Below the pieces are notes generated by a model. The model saw nothing but the letters and a program-made list of their open reading frames with translations. It was not told where the DNA came from and searched no databases. The translations under genes and the position numbers were made by a program. 64,000 nt of DNA, taken from assembly GCA_029959905.1 (NCBI GenBank), contig JASCNZ010000004.1, positions 1 to 64,000 of the forward strand, written 5' to 3'. Numbering within the stretch: position 1 is the stretch's first letter; each line of letters opens with the position of its first letter. Shown here piece by piece: positions 19,029-27,218 of this stretch. This DNA is from Microbacteriaceae bacterium PS02344 (GTDB taxonomy: Bacteria; Actinomycetota; Actinomycetes; Actinomycetales; Microbacteriaceae).

Positions 19029-20660
19029 ATGGCCGAGCGCCGTACGGGCAAGCGATTCTTCTTCTGGGCGGCCGTCGCCGGCCTCGTCAGCGGGGCCGTG
19101 TTCCTCGCCGTGGCCGAGCTGTTCGCGCTTCTGCTCGCGCGCACGGCGAGCCCGATCCTCGCGGTCGGCGGCTTCGTGATCGACATCGTGCCCCAGCCGT
19201 TCAAGGAGTTCGCGATCGCGACCTTCGGGGAGTACGACAAGATCGCGCTGCTCGCCGGACTCGGCCTCGCCGTCGTGATCGCGTCGGCGATCGGCGGCAT
19301 CCTGCAGCTGATGCGCCCGCCGCTCGGGGTGGTCGTACTCGTCATCGCGGGGGCGCTCTCGACCGCCGCCATCGTGACCCGTGCCGGAGTGAGCCCGCTC
19401 GCCTTCGTGCCGCCCGTGCTCGGCACCGTCGCAGGCGCCGTCATCCTCGTGCTGCTCGCCCGGCGCCTGCAGCGCTGGCGGACGGCGGCGACGGCATCCG
19501 TCCCGGCGAAGAGCACTCCCGAGCCGACGACGCCGCCCATCACCAAGCCGTCGCCCACCGACATGCCGAAGAAGACGGTCGCGGACGCGCAGATGGGGCG
19601 CCGCGGATTCTTCGCCCTCACGGCCATCGCCGGTGTCTCGGCCGTCGTCGTCGGCGTCGCGTCGCGCGTGGTGAGCATGACGGTGAGCTCGGTCGAGTCG
19701 ATCCGCAAAGCCCTCACCCTTCCCTCGCCGCGCAGCACCGTGACGGTGCCCGATGGGGCCGAGCTCGACGTGCCGGGCCTCAGCCCGCTGTACACACCCA
19801 ACAAGGACTTCTACCGGGTCGACACCGCGCTCACCGTGCCCACGATCGACCCCGACACCTGGCGGCTCGTGATCGACGGCATGGTCGACCAGCGGGTCGA
19901 GATGAGCTTCCAGGACATCCTCGACATGGGTCTCGACGAGTACTCCATCACCCTCACCTGCGTGTCGAACGAGGTCGGCGGCGAGCTGGTCGGCAGCGCG
20001 AAGTGGCTCGGCGTGCCGATCCGCGACGTGCTGAAGAAGGCCGGCGTGAAGTCCGATGCCGACATGGTGCTGTCGCGCAGCGTCGACGGGTACACCGCGA
20101 GCACGCCCCTCTCGTCGCTGACCGACGAGAACCTCGACGCGATCCTCGCGGTCGCGATGAACGGCGAACCGCTGCCGCTCGAGCACGGATTCCCGGTGCG
20201 CATGGTCGTGCCCGGCCTCTACGGCTACGTGTCGGCCACCAAGTGGCTCACCGAGCTGAAGGTCACCACCTTCGATCAGGACGAGGCGTACTGGACCCCG
20301 CGCGGCTACAGCGCCGAGGCGCCGATCAAGTTCTCGTCGCGCGTCGACACCCCCAAGCTCGGGTCGGCCATCGAAGCCGGTCGCACCCCCATCGCGGGCG
20401 TCGCCTGGGCGCAGTCGGTCGGCATCGAGCGGGTCGAGGTCAGCATCGACGACGGCGAGTGGATGCCCGCGACGCTGTCGACGCCCGTCAACGACGACAC
20501 GTGGGTGCAGTGGTTCGTCGACTGGGATGCCACCCCCGGCACTCACTACGTGGCCGTGCGCGCCGTGAACAAGAACGGCGACCTGCAGATCGAGGAGCGC
20601 GCGCCGATCGCGCCGGACGGGTCGTCGGGATGGCAGCGCTCGCTGATCCGGGTGAACTGA
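19029..20660 (+). CDS. membrane-anchored molybdopterin oxidoreductase (sulfite-oxidase fold)
   Basis: 543 residues. Residues 10-150 carry about four to five membrane helices, then a Pro/Thr/Lys linker (about 155-190), another hydrophobic segment preceded by RRGFFALTAIAG, and an extracytoplasmic Mo-cofactor domain. The likely Mo-ligand cysteine is Cys311 in SITLTCVSNEVGGE; WLGVPIRDVLKKAGV and HGFPVRMVVPGLYGY are family landmarks. A C-terminal Mo-co dimerisation domain runs from about 445. ATG 19029 follows CCAGGAGG. It opens the molybdenum block and is the only Mo enzyme in the window, so it is probably a user of the cofactor made by its neighbours. Substrate unknown. Confidence 0.87.
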   Translation: MAERRTGKRFFFWAAVAGLVSGAVFLAVAELFALLLARTASPILAVGGFVIDIVPQPFKEFAIATFGEYDKIALLAGLGLAVVIASAIGGILQLMRPPLGVVVLVIAGALSTAAIVTRAGVSPLAFVPPVLGTVAGAVILVLLARRLQRWRTAATASVPAKSTPEPTTPPITKPSPTDMPKKTVADAQMGRRGFFALTAIAGVSAVVVGVASRVVSMTVSSVESIRKALTLPSPRSTVTVPDGAELDVPGLSPLYTPNKDFYRVDTALTVPTIDPDTWRLVIDGMVDQRVEMSFQDILDMGLDEYSITLTCVSNEVGGELVGSAKWLGVPIRDVLKKAGVKSDADMVLSRSVDGYTASTPLSSLTDENLDAILAVAMNGEPLPLEHGFPVRMVVPGLYGYVSATKWLTELKVTTFDQDEAYWTPRGYSAEAPIKFSSRVDTPKLGSAIEAGRTPIAGVAWAQSVGIERVEVSIDDGEWMPATLSTPVNDDTWVQWFVDWDATPGTHYVAVRAVNKNGDLQIEERAPIAPDGSSGWQRSLIRVN

Positions 20661-20674
20661 CGGGTCGCCGCCCC

Positions 20675-20680
20675 TAGGGT
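20675..20680 (+). promoter_or_regulatory. leaderless -10 of the moaB/mogA-type gene
   Basis: TAGGGT, 6 bases before ATG 20687. Confidence 0.5.
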
Positions 20681-20686
20681 GGACCC

Positions 20687-21175
20687 ATGACCTCGACCCC
20701 CGCGTGCGTGATCACCGTCTCCGATCGATCGGCTGCAGGGGAGCGTGAGGACCGCGGCGGACCCATCGCAGTGGCCCTGCTGCGCGAGGCCGGGTGGCAT
20801 TGCCCAGACGCCGAGGTCATCGCCGATGGCGCCGAATCGGTGGCGGATGCTCTGCGCCGCGCGGCCGCGCGCGGCATCAAGCTCATCGTCACCACGGGCG
20901 GAACCGGCGTGGCACCGCGCGACGAGACCCCCGAAGGCACCCGTCGGGTGATCACGCGGGAGGTGCCGGGCATCGCGGAGGAGCTGCGACGACAGGGACT
21001 CGCCGACACTCCCAAGTCGGTGCTGTCGCGCGGACTCGCCGGCATCATCGACCCCTACGGCGCGCTGGTGGTCAACCTCCCCGGCTCGACGAACGCCGTG
21101 TCGTCGGGGGTGCCGATCGTGCTCACGGTCGCCGCGCACATCGTCGACCAGCTCGCCGGCGGTGACCACCGATGA
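20687..21175 (+). CDS. MoaB/MogA-type molybdopterin adenylyltransferase
   Basis: 162 residues, MoCF-binding fold. The N-terminal CVITVSDRSAAGEREDRGG and the nucleotide/pterin loop VTTGGTGVAPRDETPEGTR are diagnostic, with VNLPGSTNAV near residue 128. It adenylates molybdopterin before Mo insertion by MoeA. Members are named MoaB or MogA without a clean boundary, so I leave the symbol blank. The 3' end overlaps moaE by four bases. Confidence 0.9.
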   Translation: MTSTPACVITVSDRSAAGEREDRGGPIAVALLREAGWHCPDAEVIADGAESVADALRRAAARGIKLIVTTGGTGVAPRDETPEGTRRVITREVPGIAEELRRQGLADTPKSVLSRGLAGIIDPYGALVVNLPGSTNAVSSGVPIVLTVAAHIVDQLAGGDHR

Positions 21176-21645
21176 ACGACGTGCGCATCGCCGCGATCGT
21201 CGAGCACGCCCTCGACCTCGACGCGCATGTGGCGGCCGTCGACGACCCCCGGCTCGGGGCGGTCACGACGTTCGTCGGGCGCGTGCGCAACAACGACCCG
21301 GACGCCGGGTCGCCGGTCGTCGGGCTCGAGTACAGTGCGCACCCGGACGCCACCGCGACGCTGCGCCGCATCGCGGCCGAGGCCGAGGGTGACGGGGGCG
21401 GTCGGGTCGACGGGGGTGGCGCGGCTGTCGGACGGGACGCCGGCACTCTCGTCGCGGTCAGTCACCGCGTCGGTCAGTTGGCCGTCGGAGACGCCGCGGT
21501 GGTGATCGCCGTCGCCTCAGCGCATCGCGCGGAGGCCTTCGCCGTGTGCCGCGAGATCATCGAGGCGATCAAGCGCGACCTCCCGGTGTGGAAGCGCCAG
21601 CACGAGTCGGACGGGTCGTCGTCGTGGAAGGGCATCGGCGGCTGA
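21172..21645 (+). CDS. moaE: MoaE, molybdopterin synthase large subunit
   Basis: 157 residues. Family features: GAVTTFVGRVRNND, GLEYSAHPDA, VSHRVGQLAVGDAAVVIAV, HRAEAFAVCREIIEAIKRD and the C-terminal PVWKRQ lysine region that reacts with the MoaD thiocarboxylate. Residues about 72-91 form a Gly/Ala-rich insertion (DGGGRVDGGGAAVGRD) absent from typical MoaE, probably a disordered loop. It works with MoaD, encoded in the convergent operon 0.7 kb away. Confidence 0.9.
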   Translation: MNDVRIAAIVEHALDLDAHVAAVDDPRLGAVTTFVGRVRNNDPDAGSPVVGLEYSAHPDATATLRRIAAEAEGDGGGRVDGGGAAVGRDAGTLVAVSHRVGQLAVGDAAVVIAVASAHRAEAFAVCREIIEAIKRDLPVWKRQHESDGSSSWKGIGG

Positions 21646-21721
21646 TCGCTTCGTGCCCCGGGGGCGGTTGTCGTCTGCTCGCGGTGCGTGTGAGCGGCGC
21701 GGGCGTGCGGTACGGGCGCGC

Positions 21722-22237
21722 GGTATGCAGGCGAACTCGCGTTGTGCAGGAGGGATTCGGCGAAAGCATCCTGCAGATCGTGTGATCGCCTGCATTTCAT
21801 GCGCCGCCGGTGGGGCGTGCCGAGAACCAGGCGAGGCGCGAGGCCGGCCGGTGGCGGCCCGGAGCCGTGCGGTATGCAGGCGAACTCGCGTTGTGCAGGA
21901 GGGATTCGGCGAAAGCATCCTGCAGATCGTGTGATCGCCTGCATTTCGGGTGCCGGTGGGGCAGTGCTCGGGCCCCGCACGGCGACAGGCTGGCGGGTGG
22001 CGGCCCGGAGCCGTGCGGTATGCAGGCGAACTCGCGTTGTGCAGGAGGGATTCGGCGAAAGCATCCTGCAGATCGTGTGATCACCTGCATTTCGGGTGCC
22101 GGCGGGGCGTGCCGAGAACCAGGCGAGGCGCGAGGCCGGCGAGTAGCGGCGCGGGCGTGCGGTATGCAGGCGAACTCGCGTTGTGCAGGAGGGATTCGGC
22201 GAAAGCATCCTGCAGATCGTGTGATCGCCTGCAATTC
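21722..22237. repeat. four tandem 77-base palindromes
   Basis: Near-identical units begin at 21722, 21871, 22017 and 22161 (periods 149, 146, 144). Each has perfect outer arms ATGCAGGCGA/TCGCCTGCAT (TCACCTGCAT in unit 3, TCGCCTGCAA in unit 4), a partly paired segment, and inner arms TGCAGGA/TCCTGCA. The spacers of about 70 bases are also related (AGCCGTGC, GGCGTGCCGAGAACCAGGCG). The array fills the 662-base gap between convergent moaE and moaD; I see no gene in it. Confidence 0.9.
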
Positions 22238-22307
22238 ATGCGCCGCCGGTGGGCTGTGTCCCGCCGGTGGGCGGTGTGCCGCCGCGGGGCGTGAGGAGAC
22301 GCGGTGC

Positions 22308-22541
22308 TCAGCCGCCGGCGAAGGGCGGGAGAACGTCGATCAGCTCGGCGTCGGCGAGGGGGCGGTCGTCGTCGGAACGCACGCCGTCGACCATGACGGC
22401 GCAGCGGGGCAGGATGTCGGCGAGCGCGGGGTGCTCGCGCACCACCGCCTCACGCAGCGCACTCAGGGTCGCCTCGTCGCGGTCTTCGGCGTCGGTGCCG
22501 GCGGCCTCCGCCGCGGCGGCGAAGTAGCGCACGCGCGTCAT
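22308..22541 (-). CDS. moaD: MoaD, molybdopterin synthase sulfur carrier
   Basis: 77-residue ubiquitin-like protein, MTRVRYFAAAAEAAG at the start and LPPFAGG at the end; the terminal Gly-Gly is where MoeB-type enzymes adenylate it and sulfur is attached. It is last in the moeB-moeA-moaC-moaD operon; its ATG overlaps the moaC stop by four bases. Confidence 0.92.
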   Translation of the reverse strand: MTRVRYFAAAAEAAGTDAEDRDEATLSALREAVVREHPALADILPRCAVMVDGVRSDDDRPLADAELIDVLPPFAGG

Positions 22542-23068
22542 GCGGATGCTCCGTCGGTGGTGCGGGTGGCGTCTGTGTCGGATGCTCCGGCGGCGTCTTC
22601 GCCGGGTCGAACCCAGTCGCCCGACCGCCCGCCGGACTTCGCCGTGATGCGCACGTTCTCGATCACGACTGCGCGGTCGACGCCTTTGATCATGTCGACC
22701 ACGGCGAGGGCGGTGACGGAGACGGCGGTGAGGGCCTCCATCTCGACGCCGGTGCGGTCTGCTGTGCCGACGGTCGCCTCGATACGGACGCCCTCGTCGA
22801 CGATCTCGAGGTCGACGCTCGCACGGTGCACCCCGATCACGTGCGCGAGGGGGAGCAGTGCGGGGGTCGACTTGGCGGCCTGGATGCCGGCGATCCGTGC
22901 CACGGCGAGCACGTCGCCCTTCGGCATGGTGCCGTCGCGCAGCGCCGCGATGACCTCGGCGCTGCATCGCACGAAGCCGCGAGCGGTGGCGGTGCGCACG
23001 GTCGGCTGCTTGAGGGTGACGTCGACCATGTGCGCGTGGCCGGCGGCGTCGAGGTGGGGGAAGCTCAT
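22538..23068 (-). CDS. moaC: MoaC, cyclic pyranopterin monophosphate synthase
   Basis: 176 residues. LDAAGHAHMVDVTLKQPTVR, MPKGDVLAVARIAGIQAAK, LLPLAHVIGVH and VGTADRTGVEMEALTAVSV are family motifs; the active-site lysines and histidines are present. It acts with MoaA in the first step of molybdopterin synthesis. About 20 C-terminal residues (GEDAAGASDTDATRTTD) extend past the usual end. Four-base overlaps on both sides. Confidence 0.93.
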   Translation of the reverse strand: MSFPHLDAAGHAHMVDVTLKQPTVRTATARGFVRCSAEVIAALRDGTMPKGDVLAVARIAGIQAAKSTPALLPLAHVIGVHRASVDLEIVDEGVRIEATVGTADRTGVEMEALTAVSVTALAVVDMIKGVDRAVVIENVRITAKSGGRSGDWVRPGEDAAGASDTDATRTTDGASA

Positions 23069-24306
23069 CCGACCAGCATGACATCGATCCGATCGCCGAC
23101 GGCGACCGCGTCGACCTCGGCCGGAACGATGGCGAACGCCTCGGCGCGAGCCAGCCCGCCGACGAGGTGCGAGCCCGATCCGCCGGCCGTGGCGGGGCGC
23201 ACCGTGCCCGCGGCGAGGTCGACGACGGCGGGCAGGTACTGGCGCCGCCCCGGGGGCGTCGTCCACGCGGCGTCGGCCGCGAGCCGCACGAGCGGACGGT
23301 GCAGCTGCGCCCGGCCCTGCAGGGCGAGAAGCGCGGGGCGCACGAACACCTCGAACGACACCGCGACGCTCACGGGGTTGCCCGGCAGGCCGAACACGAG
23401 CGCTCCCGAAGGAAGCATCCCGAACGCCTGCGGCTTGCCGGGCTGCATCGCCACGGGCGTGAACTCGACCTCCCCGCCACCGTCGAAGGCGCCGCGCACC
23501 GGCTCGTACGCCCCCGCGCTCACGCCCCCCGTGAAGACGATCACGTCGGCACCGAGCGCTTCGGCCTCTGCCGTCACCCGGCGTACGGCGTCGGCGTCGT
23601 CGGCGACCCGCGCGACGTGCACCACGTCGGCGTCGGCGTCGGTGACGAGTCGCGTCAGCAGCGGGCCGTTCGAGTCGGGGATGCGCCCGCGCGCCGGGGG
23701 CTCGCCGGGGCCGAGCAACTCACTGCCCGTCGAGACCACCGCAACGCGCGGCGCACGCGTCACGTGCACCTCGGTGATGCCGGCGGCCACCGCGGCCGCG
23801 ACCTGGAACGCGCCCAGACGCTCGCCCGCGCGCACCACCTCGTCGCCGCGGCGCAGGTCGGCCCCGCGCTGCCGCACGAATGCTCCGGGCTTCGACGGCG
23901 CGCGCAGCACCCGCACGTCACCGAGGGAGTCGGCGAGGCCGCCCTCGGTGTCTTCGAAGGGAACGATCGCGTCGGCGTCGGTCGGGGTCGGTGATCCCGT
24001 CATGATGCGCGCCGCCTCACCGAGCGCGAGGGCGGGGTCGTCGGAGACTCCGGCGGGGAGGTCGGCCACGACGCGCAGCGTGACCGGATGCTCGGCGCTG
24101 GCGCGCGCCACGTCGGCGGCCCGCACGGCGAACCCGTCCATGGCCGAGTTGTCGAAGAGCGGGATGTCGTGCGCGGCGGTCGCCGACCGCGCGAGGGTGC
24201 GTCCGGCGGCGGCCTCCACAGGACGCGTCTCGGACTCGAGCACGCGGACCGCGTCGAGCACGCGACGCAGCTGCTCCTCGACCGTGCGGGGCGTCGCGGC
24301 GGTCAT
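23065..24306 (-). CDS. moeA: MoeA, molybdopterin molybdenumtransferase
   Basis: 413 residues. Domain order as in MoeA: N-terminal part with the conserved PLFDNSAMDGFAVRAADV near residue 50 and RIMTGSPTPTDADAIVPFED; central MoCF-binding fold with VVSTGSELLGPGEPP and FTGGVSAGAYEPVR; C-terminal beta domain. It inserts molybdate into adenylated molybdopterin. ATG 24306 overlaps the upstream MoeB-type stop by four bases. Confidence 0.94.
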   Translation of the reverse strand: MTAATPRTVEEQLRRVLDAVRVLESETRPVEAAAGRTLARSATAAHDIPLFDNSAMDGFAVRAADVARASAEHPVTLRVVADLPAGVSDDPALALGEAARIMTGSPTPTDADAIVPFEDTEGGLADSLGDVRVLRAPSKPGAFVRQRGADLRRGDEVVRAGERLGAFQVAAAVAAGITEVHVTRAPRVAVVSTGSELLGPGEPPARGRIPDSNGPLLTRLVTDADADVVHVARVADDADAVRRVTAEAEALGADVIVFTGGVSAGAYEPVRGAFDGGGEVEFTPVAMQPGKPQAFGMLPSGALVFGLPGNPVSVAVSFEVFVRPALLALQGRAQLHRPLVRLAADAAWTTPPGRRQYLPAVVDLAAGTVRPATAGGSGSHLVGGLARAEAFAIVPAEVDAVAVGDRIDVMLVG

Positions 24307-25088
24307 GCGTGCACCTCCCGCGGCCCGATGGACGCCGGACGGATCGCGACCTCGTGCTGCCGACCGCCGAGCGCGTCGATCACGGCGAGGCGGCCGAGCA
24401 GGGGTGTGCCGGCGCCCGTGATGAGCTTGACGACCTCGGCCGCGAGCATGCCGCCCACCTGTACGCAGAGAGCGCCCAGCACGCCCACCTGCGCGCAGCT
24501 CGGCGGTTCGCCCTCGGTGCCCGGGGGGAACAGATCGGCGAGCACGACGGCCTCGCCTTCGGGTGGTGCCGACCAGAACACGGTCGCCTGGGCGTGCCAT
24601 TCCTGCACGGCTCCCCACACCAGCGGGCGGCCCAGGTTCTCGGCGGCCGCGGCGACCGCCCGCCGCGTCGCGAACGAGTCGCTCGTGTCGACGACGATGT
24701 CGGCATCGGCGAGCAGGCTCTCAGCATTCGTCGCGTCGAGGCGTTCGGCGGTTTCGATCACGACGGTCTGCGGGGCGAGTGCGGTGATGGCGCGGCCGGC
24801 CGAGGCGGTCTTCGCGATGCCGATGTCGTCGACGCGATGCGCGAGCTGGCGCTGCAGGTTCGTCAGCTCCACGACGTCGTCGTCGATGACCGTGAGGGTG
24901 CCCACGCCCGCCGCCGCGAGAGCGAGCAGCACGGGCGACCCCAGCCCGCCGGCGCCGACGACGGCCACGTGCGCCGCGCTCAGTCGACGTTGGCCCTCCT
25001 CGCCGATGCCGGAGAGGACCGCGTGCCGCGCCGTGCGCACGAGCTCGGCGGGAGCGAGGGCGGATGCGGGTGCGACGAGGGGCTGCAT
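24303..25088 (-). CDS. moeB: MoeB/ThiF-type E1-like adenylyltransferase
   Basis: 261 residues, Rossmann-type E1 domain: AVVGAGGLGSPVLLALAAAGVGTLTVIDDDVVE, LQRQLAHRVDDIGIAK and DTSDSFATRRAVAAAA; PSCAQVGVLGALCVQVGG near residue 185. It is expected to activate the MoaD C-terminus with ATP. There is no C-terminal rhodanese domain, so it is MoeB rather than MoeZ, and the sulfur donor must come from elsewhere. TAGCCT lies six bases before ATG 25088, so this is the leaderless first gene of the operon. Confidence 0.88.
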   Translation of the reverse strand: MQPLVAPASALAPAELVRTARHAVLSGIGEEGQRRLSAAHVAVVGAGGLGSPVLLALAAAGVGTLTVIDDDVVELTNLQRQLAHRVDDIGIAKTASAGRAITALAPQTVVIETAERLDATNAESLLADADIVVDTSDSFATRRAVAAAAENLGRPLVWGAVQEWHAQATVFWSAPPEGEAVVLADLFPPGTEGEPPSCAQVGVLGALCVQVGGMLAAEVVKLITGAGTPLLGRLAVIDALGGRQHEVAIRPASIGPREVHA

Positions 25089-25094
25089 GGACTC

Positions 25095-25256
25095 AGGCTA
25101 AGCGGTGGACCGGCCGGGGTGCGCGACACGACGGAGGAGAACGCGGCATCGGGAATCGACTCACCATGTCCGTGTGGTGTGGAGGATGGCTCGCCCACCA
25201 TCGAACCCCGCAGAAACGGATCCACAGCCCTCGATCACCCGCATCTGCGGTACTCT
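25095..25256. promoter_or_regulatory. divergent leaderless promoters, moeB and the TOBE regulator
   Basis: On the minus strand TAGCCT (25095-25100) lies 6 bases before the moeB ATG; on the plus strand TACTCT (25251-25256) lies 6 bases before ATG 25263. The remaining spacer has no gene. Confidence 0.5.
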
Positions 25257-25262
25257 CTGCCC

Positions 25263-25655
25263 ATGCATACCTATCGCGTCGCCCGCGCCGCGCACCTCCT
25301 CGGCGTCAGCGACGACACCGTGCGACGGTGGATCGAGCAGGGACTGCTGCCGACCACCGACTCGTCGCCCGCCGAGATCCCCGGCGACGCCCTCGCCGCA
25401 CACACCCTCGCGATGGCCGCCGCCGCCGAGGCGTCGGGAGAGGCACGCACGAGCGCGCGCAACCGCTTCACGGGTCTCGTCACCCGGGTGCAGATCGACG
25501 GCCTCATGGCGCAGGTCGACATCCAGGCGGGTCCGCATCGTGTGGTCTCGCTCATGTCGGCCGAGGCGGCGCGCGAGCTGCAGCTCGAGGTCGGCGCGCT
25601 CGCCACCGCATCCGTCAAGGCGACCCAGGTCGTCGTCGAGACCCCGAAGGACTGA
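25263..25655 (+). CDS. HTH-TOBE molybdate-responsive regulator
   Basis: 130 residues in two parts: an excisionase/MerR-like DNA-binding domain (YRVARAAHLLGVSDDTVRRW, then IEQGLLPTT) and a Mop/TOBE molybdate-binding domain from about 65 (SARNRFTGLVTRVQIDGLMA, VSLMSAEAARELQLEVG, ASVKATQVVVE). Its place at the head of modABC and divergent from moeB suggests control of Mo uptake and cofactor genes. It is not classical ModE, which has a different DNA-binding domain. Confidence 0.85.
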   Translation: MHTYRVARAAHLLGVSDDTVRRWIEQGLLPTTDSSPAEIPGDALAAHTLAMAAAAEASGEARTSARNRFTGLVTRVQIDGLMAQVDIQAGPHRVVSLMSAEAARELQLEVGALATASVKATQVVVETPKD

Positions 25656-25656
25656 C

Positions 25657-26433
25657 ATGCGCACCGTCACGCGCCGTGCCCGGGTCGTCGTCGTCGTCGC
25701 CGCGCTGCTGGCGCTCAGCGGGTGCGCGTCGTCGGCGTCCGGCCCGACGGCGGCCGGCGAGACCGAGGGAAACGTCACGGGCGAGCTCACGGTCTACGCC
25801 GCGGCATCCCTGCAGGGGGCGTTCGATTCGATGGCGGATGCCTTCGTCGCCGAGCATCCCGACCTGACCGTCGTGCCGGTCTACGACGGGTCGTCGACGC
25901 TCGTCACCCAGCTGCTCGCCGGCGCGCCCGCCGATGTGTTCGCGTCGGCCGACGAGGCCACCATGCAGAAGGCGACCGAACTGACCGGCGACCCCGATCT
26001 GTTCGCCACGAACACGCTCGTGATCGCGGTGCCCGCGGGCAATCCGGCGGGCGTGGAGACCCTCGACGACCTCGCCGACGCGGTCACCGTGCTCTGCGCG
26101 CCCGAGGTTCCGTGCGGTGCGGCATCCGCCGCTCTTCTCGGCGAGGCGGGCGTCGCGGTCGACCCGGCGAGCGTCGAGCAGAACGTCACCGCCGTGCTCA
26201 CCAAGGTCGCGGCGGGTGAAGCCGACGCGGGCCTCGTCTACGCGACCGACGTGGTGGGCCGCGACGACGTCGAGGCGATCGTGCCAGACGAGGCGGCCGA
26301 CGTCGTCAACCGCTACCCCGTCGCCACGCTGCGCGACGCCGAGAACCCCGATGCGGCGGCGGCGTTCGTCGCCTTCGTGCTGTCCGATGCCGGACAGGAG
26401 ATCCTCGCCGACTTCGGATTCGGGGCGCCGTGA
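25657..26433 (+). CDS. modA: ModA, molybdate-binding lipoprotein
   Basis: 258 residues. Lipoprotein signal ending LLALSGC with Cys23, so anchored outside the membrane. The mature part follows ModA: ELTVYAAASLQGAFDSMADA, PVYDGSSTLVTQLLAGAPAD, ADEATMQKA, GLVYATDV and the C-terminal AAAFVAFVLSDAGQEILADF. ATG 25657 begins one base after the TOBE gene stop. The 3' end overlaps modB by four bases. Confidence 0.94.
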   Translation: MRTVTRRARVVVVVAALLALSGCASSASGPTAAGETEGNVTGELTVYAAASLQGAFDSMADAFVAEHPDLTVVPVYDGSSTLVTQLLAGAPADVFASADEATMQKATELTGDPDLFATNTLVIAVPAGNPAGVETLDDLADAVTVLCAPEVPCGAASAALLGEAGVAVDPASVEQNVTAVLTKVAAGEADAGLVYATDVVGRDDVEAIVPDEAADVVNRYPVATLRDAENPDAAAAFVAFVLSDAGQEILADFGFGAP

Positions 26434-27218
26434 CCTCGGCGCGGCTCACCGGCTACGTGCCGCGCGCCCTCGCGATCCCCGCGGCGATCGGGCTCGCATT
26501 CCTCCTGGTTCCGCTCGCCGCGCTCATCGCGCGGGTGGAATGGGCGACGTTCGTCGCCGACGTGACGTCCGACGCCGCACGTACCGCCCTCGGCCTCTCG
26601 CTCGGCACCGGACTGGTCGCCACCCTGGTGTGCATCGTGGTGGGCGTGCCGCTCGCGCTCCTCATCGCCCGCTCGGGGCCCCGGCTCGCCGCCGTGCTGC
26701 GCGCCGCGGTCACCGTGCCGCTCGTGCTCCCCCCGATGGTGGGCGGCGTCGCACTGCTGTACCTCTTCGGGCGCGCGGGGTGGCTCGGCGGCCTCGGTCT
26801 CTCGTTCAGTACGCCCGCGGTCGTGCTCGCGCAGACGTTCGTCGCGCTGCCGTTCCTCGTTCTCGCCGTCGAAGGCGCCGTGCGCGCCGCGGGCGTCGAT
26901 CATGAACGCACCGCGGCCGCCCTCGGCGCCGGGCGATGGACCATCCTGCGTCGCATCACTCTGCCCCTCGCCGCACCGGGGATCGTCGCCGGAGTGGTGC
27001 TCTGCTTCGCGCGGGCGATCGGCGAGTTCGGGGCGACCGCGCTGTTCGCCGGCAACCGCCCCGGCGTCACGCAGACCATGCCGCTGGCGATCTACACCGC
27101 GTTCAACGGCGCCGGGGTGTCACAGGGCGCCGCGGTGGCCCTCGCCCTCCTGCTGCTCGCCACCGCGGTCGCGGTGCTGCTGCTCGTGCGCGGATGGCGT
27201 CCCGGAGCGGCGCGATGA
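26430..27218 (+). CDS. modB: ModB, molybdate ABC permease
   Basis: 262 residues, about five to six membrane helices, with the permease-ATPase contact loop EHERTAAALGAGRWTILRRI variant (HERTAAALGAGRW) and the ModB word AIGEFGATALFAGNRPG. GTG start overlaps modA; the stop overlaps modC. Confidence 0.93.
   Translation: MTSARLTGYVPRALAIPAAIGLAFLLVPLAALIARVEWATFVADVTSDAARTALGLSLGTGLVATLVCIVVGVPLALLIARSGPRLAAVLRAAVTVPLVLPPMVGGVALLYLFGRAGWLGGLGLSFSTPAVVLAQTFVALPFLVLAVEGAVRAAGVDHERTAAALGAGRWTILRRITLPLAAPGIVAGVVLCFARAIGEFGATALFAGNRPGVTQTMPLAIYTAFNGAGVSQGAAVALALLLLATAVAVLLLVRGWRPGAAR

Noticed and set aside
21722-22237. CRISPR array
   Set aside because: Units are 77-base palindromes with spacers of about 70 bases that resemble one another, and no cas genes are present.
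24303-25088. MoeZ (MoeB with rhodanese domain)
   Set aside because: The protein ends after the E1 domain; no rhodanese cysteine loop is encoded.
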